Shown: positions 36,119-44,550 of the stretch, in pieces
How the letters are laid out: every line of letters begins with the position of its first letter
How positions within the stretch are numbered: the first letter of the stretch is position 1
Assembly: GCF_964199965.1 (NCBI RefSeq)
Contig: NZ_CAXMZT010000006.1
Span: forward strand, 170,802-234,801
Length of the DNA stretch: 64,000 bases
Reading direction: 5' to 3'
From: JAFIFT01 sp020051095
Lineage (GTDB): Bacteria > Pseudomonadota > Gammaproteobacteria > Legionellales > Legionellaceae
Translations under genes and position numbers: made by a program
Notes under the pieces: generated by a model
What the model was told of the DNA's origin: nothing
Databases searched by the model: none
What the model saw: only the letters and a program-made list of their open reading frames with translations

Positions 36119-37795
36119 CTAAGCCTCGGCCATTTCCATATCTTTTTCCCAAACTATTTGATTGTGTTGAGCGACGGCCAATTCGAGTTTTGATTGATGC
36201 ATCGATTCAACGGCTGGGCGCCTTACTTTTAAGGTTGGCGTTAAAAAGCCATTTTCAGGCGTCCAATTTTCTTTGCACACAAATACGTGGCTAATTTTCT
36301 CATAGCTCGCTAATTTTGAATTGACGGTATGCAATGTGTCTTTCAAATATTGGGCGAACTTATCTTTGTTGCGAGGGTGTACGTTTTGGGCCAAGGTAAC
36401 AACCATGACATTGCTCGGTAAGCCTCGTCCAACCAAGCAGAGTTGTTCAATTAATGTATTGGAAGAAAATTCCTTCTCGATGGGTGAAGGGGCAATGAAT
36501 TCCCCTTTTTGATTTTTGAAGTTTTCTGAGATGCGTCCAATAATTTTGACATTGTTATTTTCATCCAACTCAGCTATATCGCCAGTTCTTAGATAACCCC
36601 TATCATCAAATTGCTCTTTGCTTTTCTTTGGCTCTTTATAGTACTCATTCATCAAACAATTTGATTTGGTTAATAACTCATTCTCATCACCCATCGCCAA
36701 TTCAACTTCCAGTCTTGGGCTACCCACGTAACCTAACCGTCGATTTTCTAATCGATTAATCGTTGCATAAGCTAGGTTTTCGGTTTGACCGTAACCCTCT
36801 TGAATCGGAATATCGAGTTTATCAAAAAACGACATGATAGCGATTGGCAATTGAGAGGCACCAGAGACAAAATTTTCGCATCGGCTAAATCCTAACTGTG
36901 ACTTAACCTTTTTCTTAATTAAGGATGAAATTAAAGGGATTTTTAATAAAATGTTCATTTTTTTTGGTGGCAGTTTATGTTCAATTTTTTGTTGAAACAC
37001 CCCCCAAATTCTAGGCACGGCCGTAAACAAGGTCGGTTGTATCTCTTTAAGATTATCCGCAAATTTGTCTAAACTCTCCACAAAGGACACATCACAAGGC
37101 ACCGTAAGGCTTGTTAGTTCAACGGCAGTCCTTTCATACACGTGCGCTAAAGGTAAATACGACACAAAATGGTGGTATCTCACAGGGGTTAATGTCAGAA
37201 CGTCTCGGCCAACCACTTCTAAGTAATTGGCGATGCGATCGTGGTTATAGACAGCCCCTTTAGGATTACCCGATGTTCCGGAAGTATAGATAATCGTATA
37301 CATATCGTTAGCTTCAGGCATGACCACTTCCTGAACGGGTTCGGCTTTCATCATCGCATCCCAACTAAAATCAACGGTCAAATCGGCATGATAATCAAAA
37401 CCAGCTGTTTTCATTTGTGAAGGAATATTAGCCCGTGCATGAACATGATCATCCAATTTACCAACGAACACCATTTTCACCTCAGCATGCTCGAGAATGT
37501 ATTTAATACTATCGGGATGCTGGTTTCCAAATAGAGGGACATTGACCATTCCCGCAAGGGTGATGCCGAAATCAGTGATAAACCACTCCGCACAGTTTTT
37601 TGAATAAATAGAAAATTTATCCCCTTTTTTATACCCTTGGTCTTTTAAAAATTGGGCCACTCGGCGCGCTTTATTCATCACTTGCGACCAAGTTAGTTCT
37701 GTCCACACATCTTGGAATGGTTGACGCAAATACACTCTGTCGGCATTTTCTTTTTCGTTTTTTAATAAAAGCTCAGTAATGGTGGGATTATTCAT
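36119..37795 (-). CDS. Long-chain acyl-CoA synthetase (AMP-binding family)
   Basis: 558 residues from ATG 37795, which has AAGGA at good spacing; the ATG at 37825 has none. The adenylate-forming core includes IIYTSGTSGNPKGAVYNH (P-loop), QEGYGQTENLAY, LRTGDIAELDENNNVKIIGR and the C-terminal hinge. It activates fatty acids as acyl-AMP and then acyl-CoA. Overall it resembles the FadD15/eukaryotic-type long-chain synthetases more than E. coli FadD. It stands alone, so substrate and pathway cannot be read from context. Confidence 0.85.
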   Translation of the reverse strand: MNNPTITELLLKNEKENADRVYLRQPFQDVWTELTWSQVMNKARRVAQFLKDQGYKKGDKFSIYSKNCAEWFITDFGITLAGMVNVPLFGNQHPDSIKYILEHAEVKMVFVGKLDDHVHARANIPSQMKTAGFDYHADLTVDFSWDAMMKAEPVQEVVMPEANDMYTIIYTSGTSGNPKGAVYNHDRIANYLEVVGRDVLTLTPVRYHHFVSYLPLAHVYERTAVELTSLTVPCDVSFVESLDKFADNLKEIQPTLFTAVPRIWGVFQQKIEHKLPPKKMNILLKIPLISSLIKKKVKSQLGFSRCENFVSGASQLPIAIMSFFDKLDIPIQEGYGQTENLAYATINRLENRRLGYVGSPRLEVELAMGDENELLTKSNCLMNEYYKEPKKSKEQFDDRGYLRTGDIAELDENNNVKIIGRISENFKNQKGEFIAPSPIEKEFSSNTLIEQLCLVGRGLPSNVMVVTLAQNVHPRNKDKFAQYLKDTLHTVNSKLASYEKISHVFVCKENWTPENGFLTPTLKVRRPAVESMHQSKLELAVAQHNQIVWEKDMEMAEA

Positions 37796-37950
37796 AACGA
37801 GATCCTTTTTTATTCTATTTTTCATAAGTATAGACTGAATTTTTGAATATTGGGAAGCCAGAATAAGATCGCATGCTTTGCAATACGTTAACAGGGATCC
37901 CGCACAGTGATTTGGGGGGAATTTGGTATTATCTCAAGGGAGATCCAATG

Positions 37951-38826
37951 TTAATGTTGGCATAACTCGATGATTTTAGTGATTAAGGCGAGTTGTCGTT
38001 GGGTCGCCTCCATGCCTTCTCGGATGGCACCATCCGCTTTATGAAAATCATATAATGAAAAATCCGCTAACAAGGGTTCGATACTAATATCGGCAGGGTC
38101 ACCCCCTGCGCGTGCTTTTGTGATCCGGTCTTGCATAATTTTAATACTTTGACTTAAGACGCTATAATAACCAGGCCGCTCATCCCAGCCGATTAGTTTT
38201 TTCAACCAACTTTCAATATTAAGTCCGTCTTTGGAAGCATCGGGTGCAAGTACTTTGCGTGGCTGCATTAAGTCATGGTTCAAGTTCACGCCAATGACAA
38301 TATCTGCCCCCATCGCTCGGCATAATGAGACAGGAACAGGGTTAACTAACCCGCCATCAACGAGCCAAGCGTCATGATAATCGACTGGTTGGAACAACCC
38401 GGGAAGTGAAATGGAAGAACGAATGGCTAACGACAAATCGCCTTCCGTCAACCATATTTCTCTCCCGGTATGCAAATCCGTGGAAACGGATGCGAATTTG
38501 ATGGGTAAAGACTCAATCGACTGGTCTAAATTAAACTGCTTTAAAAAGTGCATGAGTTTTTTACCAGACATCACCCCGCCACCCGAAAAGCTAATGTCGA
38601 TTAACTGAGCCATGTTTCGACGGTTCAACCCCCTAACCCACTGGCTGAATTGGGGGAGTGAACCCGCTGAATAAATAGCGCCAACCACAGAACCAATCGA
38701 GCATCCTGCAATGCAGTGAATGGGGATACCGGCTTGTTGTAATACCTCAATAACACCAATATGAGCCCATCCTCGAGCAGAACCACTACCAAGTGCCAAC
38801 CCTATTTTCAGATGAGGATTCTTCAC
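37951..38826 (-). CDS. Patatin-like phospholipase, RssA/NTE type
   Basis: A 291-residue serine hydrolase with the patatin catalytic dyad. The oxyanion stretch GLALGSGSARGWAHIGVI is followed by the nucleophile elbow GCSIG (Ser43) and the catalytic Asp157 in DGGLVNPVP. It probably cleaves phospholipid or lysophospholipid acyl esters. There is no signal peptide. The start overlaps the tldD stop by 4 bases (ATGA), making it the third gene of a nit-tldD-patatin operon. Intracellular bacteria often have several such proteins, so the rssA orthology is likely but not certain. Confidence 0.88.
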   Translation of the reverse strand: MKNPHLKIGLALGSGSARGWAHIGVIEVLQQAGIPIHCIAGCSIGSVVGAIYSAGSLPQFSQWVRGLNRRNMAQLIDISFSGGGVMSGKKLMHFLKQFNLDQSIESLPIKFASVSTDLHTGREIWLTEGDLSLAIRSSISLPGLFQPVDYHDAWLVDGGLVNPVPVSLCRAMGADIVIGVNLNHDLMQPRKVLAPDASKDGLNIESWLKKLIGWDERPGYYSVLSQSIKIMQDRITKARAGGDPADISIEPLLADFSLYDFHKADGAIREGMEATQRQLALITKIIELCQH

Positions 38827-40265
38827 TTGGTACCACCCACCGTGAGCGCATCAATTTTTAACGTGGGTTGGCCAACGCCAACAGGAACAGATTGCCCATC
38901 CTTGCCACAAACGCCAATCCCTTTATCCAACGAACAATCATTACCAATGAGACTAACTTGTCGCATGACATCGGGCCCATTGCCAATCAATGTGACGCCT
39001 TTAACGGGTCGTGTGACCTTGCCCTTTTCAATTAAATAGGCTTCACTCGCTGAGAAGACAAATTGACCGGAGGTAATATCGACTTGACCGCCTGCAAAAT
39101 TCACGGCATAAATTCCCTTCTCAACCGTTTTAATGATTTCTTGAGGATGATAGCTTCCGCTTAACATGTATGTGTTAGTCATGCGTGGCATTGGTACATG
39201 GGCATAGGATTCTCGACGGCAATTGCCGGTTGGCTTCATGCCCATTAAGCGGGCATTTAATTTATCTTGCATATAATTCACTAAAACGCCATCTTCAATT
39301 AATGTGGTACATTGGGTAGGTGTCCCTTCGTCATCAAAGGATAAGGAGCCACGACGATTGGCAATCGCACCATTATCCACGACTGTCACGCCCTTGGAAG
39401 CAACCTGCTGGCCCATTTTACCAGAGAAAGCGGATAACCCTTTGCGGTTAAAATCACCCTCCAGCCCATGGCCAACTGCTTCATGCAATAAAACGCCAGG
39501 CCAACCTGGGCCCAAGACAACGGGCATGGTTCCGGCAGGCGCATCTTCCGCTTCAAGATTAACTAATGCTTCACGGACGGCATCTCGTGCAAACTCAAGC
39601 GCTAGGCCTGAGCTTATCACCTGGTCAAAGCCAAAACGTCCTCCCCCGCCACTCCTTGCCGTTTCACGTCTTCCCTGTTTGTCTTCGACAACCACACTCA
39701 CATTAACGCTGATAAGCGGCCGAATATCGGCTAACAATTGTTGATTCATCCCCGCAATCATAATCGTTTCATAACTTGCGCTTAAGGAAGCATTGACTTC
39801 AATCACACGGGAATCCATTCGTCTTGCTTCTTCATCGATGGCTTTTAGCAACGCAATCTTTGCATGCTTCGTTGTGGTTTCAATGGGATTAATATCTGCA
39901 TATTGTGGCTGTATTGCGCGCGTTGTTTCCACCAATGTCTGCTTAGATTGGCCTGAATGAACAATGCTCTTTGCTGCATCAGCCGCTTTTAACAAGGAGG
40001 GCAATAAAATATCATCACAGTAAGCATAGCCTGTTTTGTCTTCACTAACCGCCCGAATACCAACGCCTCTATCGATTGAAAAAGAGCCGCTTTTTACTTC
40101 GGAATCTTCGAGATACCAGGATTCATAGCATGCATTTTGAAAATATAAATCCGCATCATCAACGGTCGCAGATAACAACTTATTCATCACTTTTTCAATG
40201 GCTGATTCATCGATATCAGAAGCGTTAAATAATAAATCTTTCGCTTGGGTTAACGTATTACTCAT
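38823..40265 (-). CDS. tldD: Metalloprotease TldD
   Basis: 480 residues. The zinc motif HEAVGH (His261-His266) is followed by GLEGDFNRKGLSAFSGKMGQ, the TldD-specific form of HExxxH. With TldE/PmbA it forms a heterodimeric protease that trims unfolded peptides and matures microcin B17-type peptides and CcdA. pmbA is not in this window. It follows the Nit amidohydrolase gene by 12 bases, a pairing common in gammaproteobacteria. Confidence 0.96.
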   Translation of the reverse strand: MSNTLTQAKDLLFNASDIDESAIEKVMNKLLSATVDDADLYFQNACYESWYLEDSEVKSGSFSIDRGVGIRAVSEDKTGYAYCDDILLPSLLKAADAAKSIVHSGQSKQTLVETTRAIQPQYADINPIETTTKHAKIALLKAIDEEARRMDSRVIEVNASLSASYETIMIAGMNQQLLADIRPLISVNVSVVVEDKQGRRETARSGGGGRFGFDQVISSGLALEFARDAVREALVNLEAEDAPAGTMPVVLGPGWPGVLLHEAVGHGLEGDFNRKGLSAFSGKMGQQVASKGVTVVDNGAIANRRGSLSFDDEGTPTQCTTLIEDGVLVNYMQDKLNARLMGMKPTGNCRRESYAHVPMPRMTNTYMLSGSYHPQEIIKTVEKGIYAVNFAGGQVDITSGQFVFSASEAYLIEKGKVTRPVKGVTLIGNGPDVMRQVSLIGNDCSLDKGIGVCGKDGQSVPVGVGQPTLKIDALTVGGTK

Positions 40266-40277
40266 GAGTAACCTCTG

Positions 40278-41090
40278 CTATTTCAACACATGGTGTTGGT
40301 TACATGGAAATTGGGCCCTTAATCGTTTAACATCCTCTAAGTCAATATCCGCATAAATAGGGCCTGATTGCCTGTTTGCATTGACTAAAACTTTACCCCA
40401 GGGATCGATAATCATGCTATGGCCATATGTCATCCGCCCATTTTCATGCTTACCGCCCTGATTTGGTGCAGCCACATACGCTAAATTCTCGATAGCCCTG
40501 GCTCGTAATAAAACTTCCCAATGAGCAGACCCAGTCGTTTCTGTAAACGCTGAAGGGACAAAGAATAAATCAACCTCTTTTATTATTAATTGTCGGAAAA
40601 TTTCAGCAAAACGCAAGTCATAGCAGACTGTCAAGCCAACTCGGCCCACTGGCGTATCAACAGCAACAATGTTTGACCCAGGTTCAATAGCAGCCGATTC
40701 TTGATAACTTTCCCCATCTTTAACAGTCACATCAAAGAGATGAATTTTATCATAGCGTGCAACTTGCTCCCCTTGGTCATCAAATAATAACGATGCAGCA
40801 TAGATTTTATCTTTACCCGGAACTTTAATCGGCACTGTACCGCCAAGCAAAAAGATATGGTTTTCTTTGGCAGTGTAACTTAACCACTGTTGGATAGGAC
40901 CATCACCTCCCGTTTCCGCCAACGCTAATTTGTCGCGCTCATGAAAGGACATGCACGCAAAATTCTCAGGTAAAGCCACCATTTTAGCGCCTTTTTCGGC
41001 TGCCTCGACGATATAGTTTTCAGCGACCTTTAAGTTGTGCTCAACGTTTGCTGATGATACCATTTGGACTACCGCGATTCGATGAGACAT
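40278..41090 (-). CDS. Nit-type carbon-nitrogen hydrolase
   Basis: A 270-residue nitrilase-superfamily protein with the catalytic triad Glu42 (LPENFACM), Lys115 (YDKIHLFD) and Cys156 (LTVCYDLRF). It is closest in pattern to the Nit1/Nit2 branch. Members of that branch hydrolyse deaminated glutathione or omega-amides, so a metabolite-repair role is probable. AGGA lies 7 bases before the ATG. It is the first gene of the nit-tldD-patatin operon. Its start is only 10 bases from the divergent start at 41101. Confidence 0.88.
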   Translation of the reverse strand: MSHRIAVVQMVSSANVEHNLKVAENYIVEAAEKGAKMVALPENFACMSFHERDKLALAETGGDGPIQQWLSYTAKENHIFLLGGTVPIKVPGKDKIYAASLLFDDQGEQVARYDKIHLFDVTVKDGESYQESAAIEPGSNIVAVDTPVGRVGLTVCYDLRFAEIFRQLIIKEVDLFFVPSAFTETTGSAHWEVLLRARAIENLAYVAAPNQGGKHENGRMTYGHSMIIDPWGKVLVNANRQSGPIYADIDLEDVKRLRAQFPCNQHHVLK

Positions 41091-41100
41091 TTTATATCCT

Positions 41101-41568
41101 ATGCAAAATACTAGTTATAACACGATTACCGTGTTTAAAAAACTGTTGATCGTTTTTTGGTGCGCTTGGTGGCTAATCGCACTTTGGACCGATGTGGTGG
41201 GTGGAATAGCTTATTTAAATTGGTTACATGCCGACTGGGCACCTGCAAAAAACTACCCATTTTTAGTCGAATCCTTAAAAATGTACCATCTCCCCAACTG
41301 GGTTCCCGCCTTACTATTCCTTAGCATTATTGGATGGATGACAATCATAAGTGTCATTTTTTTGTCAGCCGTCTTTCGCATGTTTGCAAGAAAACCCTAT
41401 GAATCGATAACCGATGTCGCCTTTTTTGTTAGCATGGGGTTATGGCTTGCCTTCTTTATTGCTGATCAATTAATCATGAATTATGAATTAGAAGCCAACC
41501 ATATGATTCAAGCGAGCTTCCAATTTTTAAGCTGGATGTTTTTATTACATAACAGGGCTGTTCGATAG
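41101..41568 (+). CDS. Four-helix small membrane protein, DUF2165-like
   Basis: 155 residues with hydrophobic segments at about 10-30, 65-90, 100-120 and 135-150. Size, helix layout and a C-terminal NHMIQASFQFLSW segment resemble the DUF2165 membrane family; I cannot confirm this. Function unknown. The ATG at 41101 has no ribosome binding site and lies 10 bases from the divergent gene, so a GTG start at 41131 or a leaderless transcript is possible. Confidence 0.65.
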   Translation: MQNTSYNTITVFKKLLIVFWCAWWLIALWTDVVGGIAYLNWLHADWAPAKNYPFLVESLKMYHLPNWVPALLFLSIIGWMTIISVIFLSAVFRMFARKPYESITDVAFFVSMGLWLAFFIADQLIMNYELEANHMIQASFQFLSWMFLLHNRAVR

Positions 41569-41676
41569 GGAACGACTTTAACGTTTCGCAAATTAGGTGA
41601 AATGAAAAAAAGGCGCATTGTTCATGCGCCCTGGAGATGGCAGTTTGTAACGCGTTGAACGCGATGGGAGCCAAGC

Positions 41677-42555
41677 TTAATGAACAGCCACATTCTTCTT
41701 ATCAGCTGAATCATCCCAATCGTCGCTATCCATATCATCAAGGGGATCGTCATCCATTTCATCATCGATATCGCTTGAGTTATCCCCGTTTTGATTAATC
41801 TTATCTTCTTCATCAGCCACGTCTTCGCGATTTTTTAGTTCTTCTTTCAACTTGTCTAGATTAAACCCAGTCCCAGCCTTGAAGTAGGACATGAGAAATT
41901 GAATAGGGGCTTTCATAATCATCGCAAAGGTATTCGTACCTGCATCAATGCTTTTTGTTGCCACATGCTCGCTGTTTTCATTATGGCGAATAAACATTTT
42001 CTCTAACATCAACGAATGCTTGTCATACAACGCATCTAGATTTTCGTTTGCTCGTTTGTCTTGTTCAAGTAAATAGACGCCAATTTCGTGATGGGTATTT
42101 AATAACGTTTCGCGTCTTTGCTGCAATTGATTAATTTCTTGATCATAATTCATCAATGCATGATCAATGCCTTGTTTGACCTTGTCAAATTTGTACTTTT
42201 GTTGTTGATCACTGCCATTATCAATCATCTGCCTGGAAGCATCTATGGTAATTTCAGCCCATCGGGTGATCAATTCCGCTTTCTTTTGAGTTAATTCGTC
42301 TATTTTGTCATCCAGATGTTGAATGGCATGTTTGTTTTCGGTTAGCAACTGATAGTGCGCTGTCATTCGCTTACGGTTTTGCATTTCAAACCGCAAATTT
42401 TTCAGCTCTTCAGCTTCCTGACTTAATGCGCGATGCTGAGCATCGTCATTTAACTGTTTATCACGACTGAGCAGTAAATGGCGCAGGAATGCGGAAAACG
42501 CAACCACTGCACCAAAGACAGCCGCACAAATCAAACCAATTGCTATGACTTCCAT
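41677..42555 (-). CDS. Orphan membrane-anchored coiled-coil protein with acidic tail
   Basis: A 292-residue protein. One N-terminal membrane helix (about 3-23, IAIGLICAAVFGAVVAFSAF) is followed by a long, charged, predicted coiled coil (about 35-200, rich in E, K, Q and L) and an intermittent hydrophobic patch (about 212-232). The tail (about 255-285) is very acidic and made mainly of Asp (DDEMDDDPLDDMDSDDWDD). A strong AAAGGAGG precedes the ATG. It lies 14 bases after the gene at 42570 and the two form an operon. I do not recognise the family. Confidence 0.72.
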   Translation of the reverse strand: MEVIAIGLICAAVFGAVVAFSAFLRHLLLSRDKQLNDDAQHRALSQEAEELKNLRFEMQNRKRMTAHYQLLTENKHAIQHLDDKIDELTQKKAELITRWAEITIDASRQMIDNGSDQQQKYKFDKVKQGIDHALMNYDQEINQLQQRRETLLNTHHEIGVYLLEQDKRANENLDALYDKHSLMLEKMFIRHNENSEHVATKSIDAGTNTFAMIMKAPIQFLMSYFKAGTGFNLDKLKEELKNREDVADEEDKINQNGDNSSDIDDEMDDDPLDDMDSDDWDDSADKKNVAVH

Positions 42556-42569
42556 GATAACAACCTCCT

Positions 42570-43226
42570 TTAATGCAAATGAATCATTTGCGTGTGCAGA
42601 TCAACAGCAAAATATCGACAAAACGCATTATAAGAATCCACTCTTGGCCATTGAGAGGGATTGTCATTCATGCGCGACATTTCTGCTTTGAATATTGGCT
42701 CGTAACACATTTCCAGAAAAGGTTGTACTTCCTTTAATTGTTTAAAGTTTTTCACCACGACTGTTGCATTTTCAGCTAAATGTGAGACATTGACGCGCTG
42801 TAAAATATCAACGAGTTCTTTATCATTTCTTTCGATGGCTGACTTCATCCATTTCAAGATGATTGAACGGGGGCGTACTCTAATTAATTGATGTCCTGAT
42901 TCAATGGAATCTTCCATGACAACAATTTGTGAATGCAACTCAAATTTAAAGCAACACAAGAAGTCTAAAAAACTACCTTCCATGTGATGGTGTGCCTCAT
43001 CGCCCAACCAACGTTGAATTTCATGACTGAACATTTCTTCATAATGCTTTTCAATTTCATCGAGTGTTTGTTCATCGGTTTCACGTTTTGGAATGACATA
43101 CGCTGTGGTGTCAGTCAACATCAGCCTTAAGTTGGGGATGTCAGCTTCTTCAAATTGAGATGCAATGAACGACTGAAAAACAGGGGTTGGTTTTAGGATA
43201 ACCACTTCCCATTTACTTGGTTTCAT
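42570..43226 (-). CDS. Orphan soluble protein, operon partner of the coiled-coil gene
   Basis: A 218-residue soluble protein of unknown function. It has several His and Cys (HHHMEGSFLDFLCCFKFELHSQ around residues 98-119) but no recognised metal motif. It carries no signal peptide or membrane helix. AAGGAG precedes the ATG. It is the upstream gene of a two-gene minus-strand operon with the coiled-coil protein at 41677, suggesting a shared role. Confidence 0.7.
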   Translation of the reverse strand: MKPSKWEVVILKPTPVFQSFIASQFEEADIPNLRLMLTDTTAYVIPKRETDEQTLDEIEKHYEEMFSHEIQRWLGDEAHHHMEGSFLDFLCCFKFELHSQIVVMEDSIESGHQLIRVRPRSIILKWMKSAIERNDKELVDILQRVNVSHLAENATVVVKNFKQLKEVQPFLEMCYEPIFKAEMSRMNDNPSQWPRVDSYNAFCRYFAVDLHTQMIHLH

Positions 43227-43651
43227 TGTGCTCTCCTTGTCTAATTAAACTCATCCTGAGTAAAACAGAAAAGCTAACTCATGCTGAACAGTTCCTCGTA
43301 AAAAAAATAAGGGTGAGGATTCTCCAGATTAGATCGTTCTGAATAGGGAGTCAATATGAAAAAACGTTATTTTTTTAGAAAGGTATTTATATGTCTAAAC
43401 AAGCAATAAACAGCTAAAAATAAGGGCATAATGGACTGATTAATAAAACAATATCAACGAGCTTTCCAGTTAGATACCTGGTAGCGGGCCAAATTTTGCG
43501 CACGCTATTACCCCTCCCCTATCAATCTAAAGAGCAAGAATTTTCAGATTTGTTACTCAATAATTAATAGCTTTTTTAATTTCTTTTGGGTAACATGGCT
43601 GTGGGATAATTATTATCCTCTCTATCAAATTGTTTTACAGGAGTAAAATTT
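43227..43651. other. Intergenic region between divergent orphan genes
   Basis: 425 bases without a convincing gene on either strand. It must hold promoters for the minus-strand pair and for the gene at 43652. The only clear structure is the 15-base palindrome at 43604-43618. The rest is AT-rich and shows no repeat that I could recognise. Confidence 0.6.
43604..43618. promoter_or_regulatory. Perfect palindrome upstream of the gene at 43652
   Basis: GGATAAT-T-ATTATCC, 33 bases before the start codon. The position fits an operator over or just after the promoter. No factor is assigned. It could also be chance in AT-rich DNA. Confidence 0.35.
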
Positions 43652-44281
43652 ATGCCAAGCGAAAAGTATACGAAATTAATTGAGGGATACAATAGTGCCG
43701 TTGATGCTTACCTCAAAGAACAGAAAGTTATCAAAGATGAAAAAGAGGTTGATTCAAATGACAAGAGACTTGAATTAATTGAAAAGCTTCCTGTCCAAGA
43801 AAGAGTATCTCAATTAAAAGCGGTTAACGCATTCATTACATCTCTCAAGAAGCAAGAAGATCATGATGCCGAAAAGTTATTGGTATTTTTAGATACACTT
43901 GCTCAAACCATCAGCGTTACTCCCTATATTGGTCACTCAGAATTAAAAAATAATCTACAAAAGCTAGTAAAAGAGCATATGCCAGTCGATGATGTTCTTA
44001 AGGCAAGATTATTTAATAATTTCAACACAACCATTAACAACCAACAAGATAGCCTAGCGAGTTGGTTCAAGGGTTGTGAGAAAATGGGTAAGGATTTCAT
44101 TAGAAAATTTTATGAGCTATACAACCAATCCTTTATTAAGGCTACCCAAGTTCAGCAAGGTGAATTAGAAAAGTTATTTACTCCGAAGGAGAAAGTGTCT
44201 GCTCATTCAATATTGACAGCTTCTTCATCCGTTAAAGATGAAAAACCCGATGAAAAGACTGCATCGCCAAAGCATGGTTAA
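43652..44281 (+). CDS. Orphan helical protein
   Basis: A 209-residue, highly charged (Lys, Glu, Asp), probably all-helical cytoplasmic protein with no signal peptide or membrane segment. CAGGAG lies 10 bases before the ATG. The C-terminal 40 residues (KVSAHSILTASSSVKDEKPDEKTASPKHG) are polar and probably disordered. No family is recognised. It is a single-gene unit with a palindrome in its promoter region. Confidence 0.68.
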   Translation: MPSEKYTKLIEGYNSAVDAYLKEQKVIKDEKEVDSNDKRLELIEKLPVQERVSQLKAVNAFITSLKKQEDHDAEKLLVFLDTLAQTISVTPYIGHSELKNNLQKLVKEHMPVDDVLKARLFNNFNTTINNQQDSLASWFKGCEKMGKDFIRKFYELYNQSFIKATQVQQGELEKLFTPKEKVSAHSILTASSSVKDEKPDEKTASPKHG

Positions 44282-44313
44282 TTGATATTGGATTTCTTGT
44301 CATTTCTTTTATT

Positions 44314-44349
44314 GTAGCCCGTATTACGGCTTCGCCTAATACAGGCTAC
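44314..44349. repeat. GTAGCC palindromic repeat
   Basis: The sequence begins GTAGCCCGTATTACGGC and returns as GCCTAATACAGGCTAC around a TTC loop. It is an imperfect palindrome of the GTAGCC(C)GTATTACGGCTTCGCC type often found between genes of Legionella and other gammaproteobacteria. The last 165 bases of the window contain a related start (GTAGCCCGCATAC at 63848). Confidence 0.65.
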
Positions 44350-44446
44350 TATGTTACCCTTAATATACCCCTTGAATTGTTATCAATTTATACGTATCCT
44401 GTCCTTTTTTATATCTGCATAATGCTTTCAAATAATTTCCTTCATC

Positions 44447-44498
44447 TTTCCTTCGCCCCAGACATGGAGAGAAGGCGCCCAAAGGGCGGATGAGGGGT
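44447..44498. repeat. Degenerate dispersed repeat (CCTTCGCCC...GGCGGATGAGGGG)
   Basis: CCTTCGCCC is followed by GGAGAGAAGGCGCCC and AAGGGCGGATGAGGGG, a pattern with internal self-complementarity (CTTCGCC/GGCG, GCCC/GGGC). It resembles a family of dispersed intergenic elements. Assignment is by appearance only. Confidence 0.45.
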
Positions 44499-44550
44499 TG
44501 CCGAATCGAAGCTATTATTTGGATGTTTAGCACATTGTGATTGAGATGCT

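Noticed and set aside
39304..39744. 146-residue plus-strand frame inside tldD
   Set aside because: Antisense shadow of the conserved metalloprotease region; no independent support.
43640..43652. CpxR box before the gene at 43652
   Set aside because: Only one GTAAA half-site (in the ribosome-site area) is present; the second half-site at the proper distance is missing.
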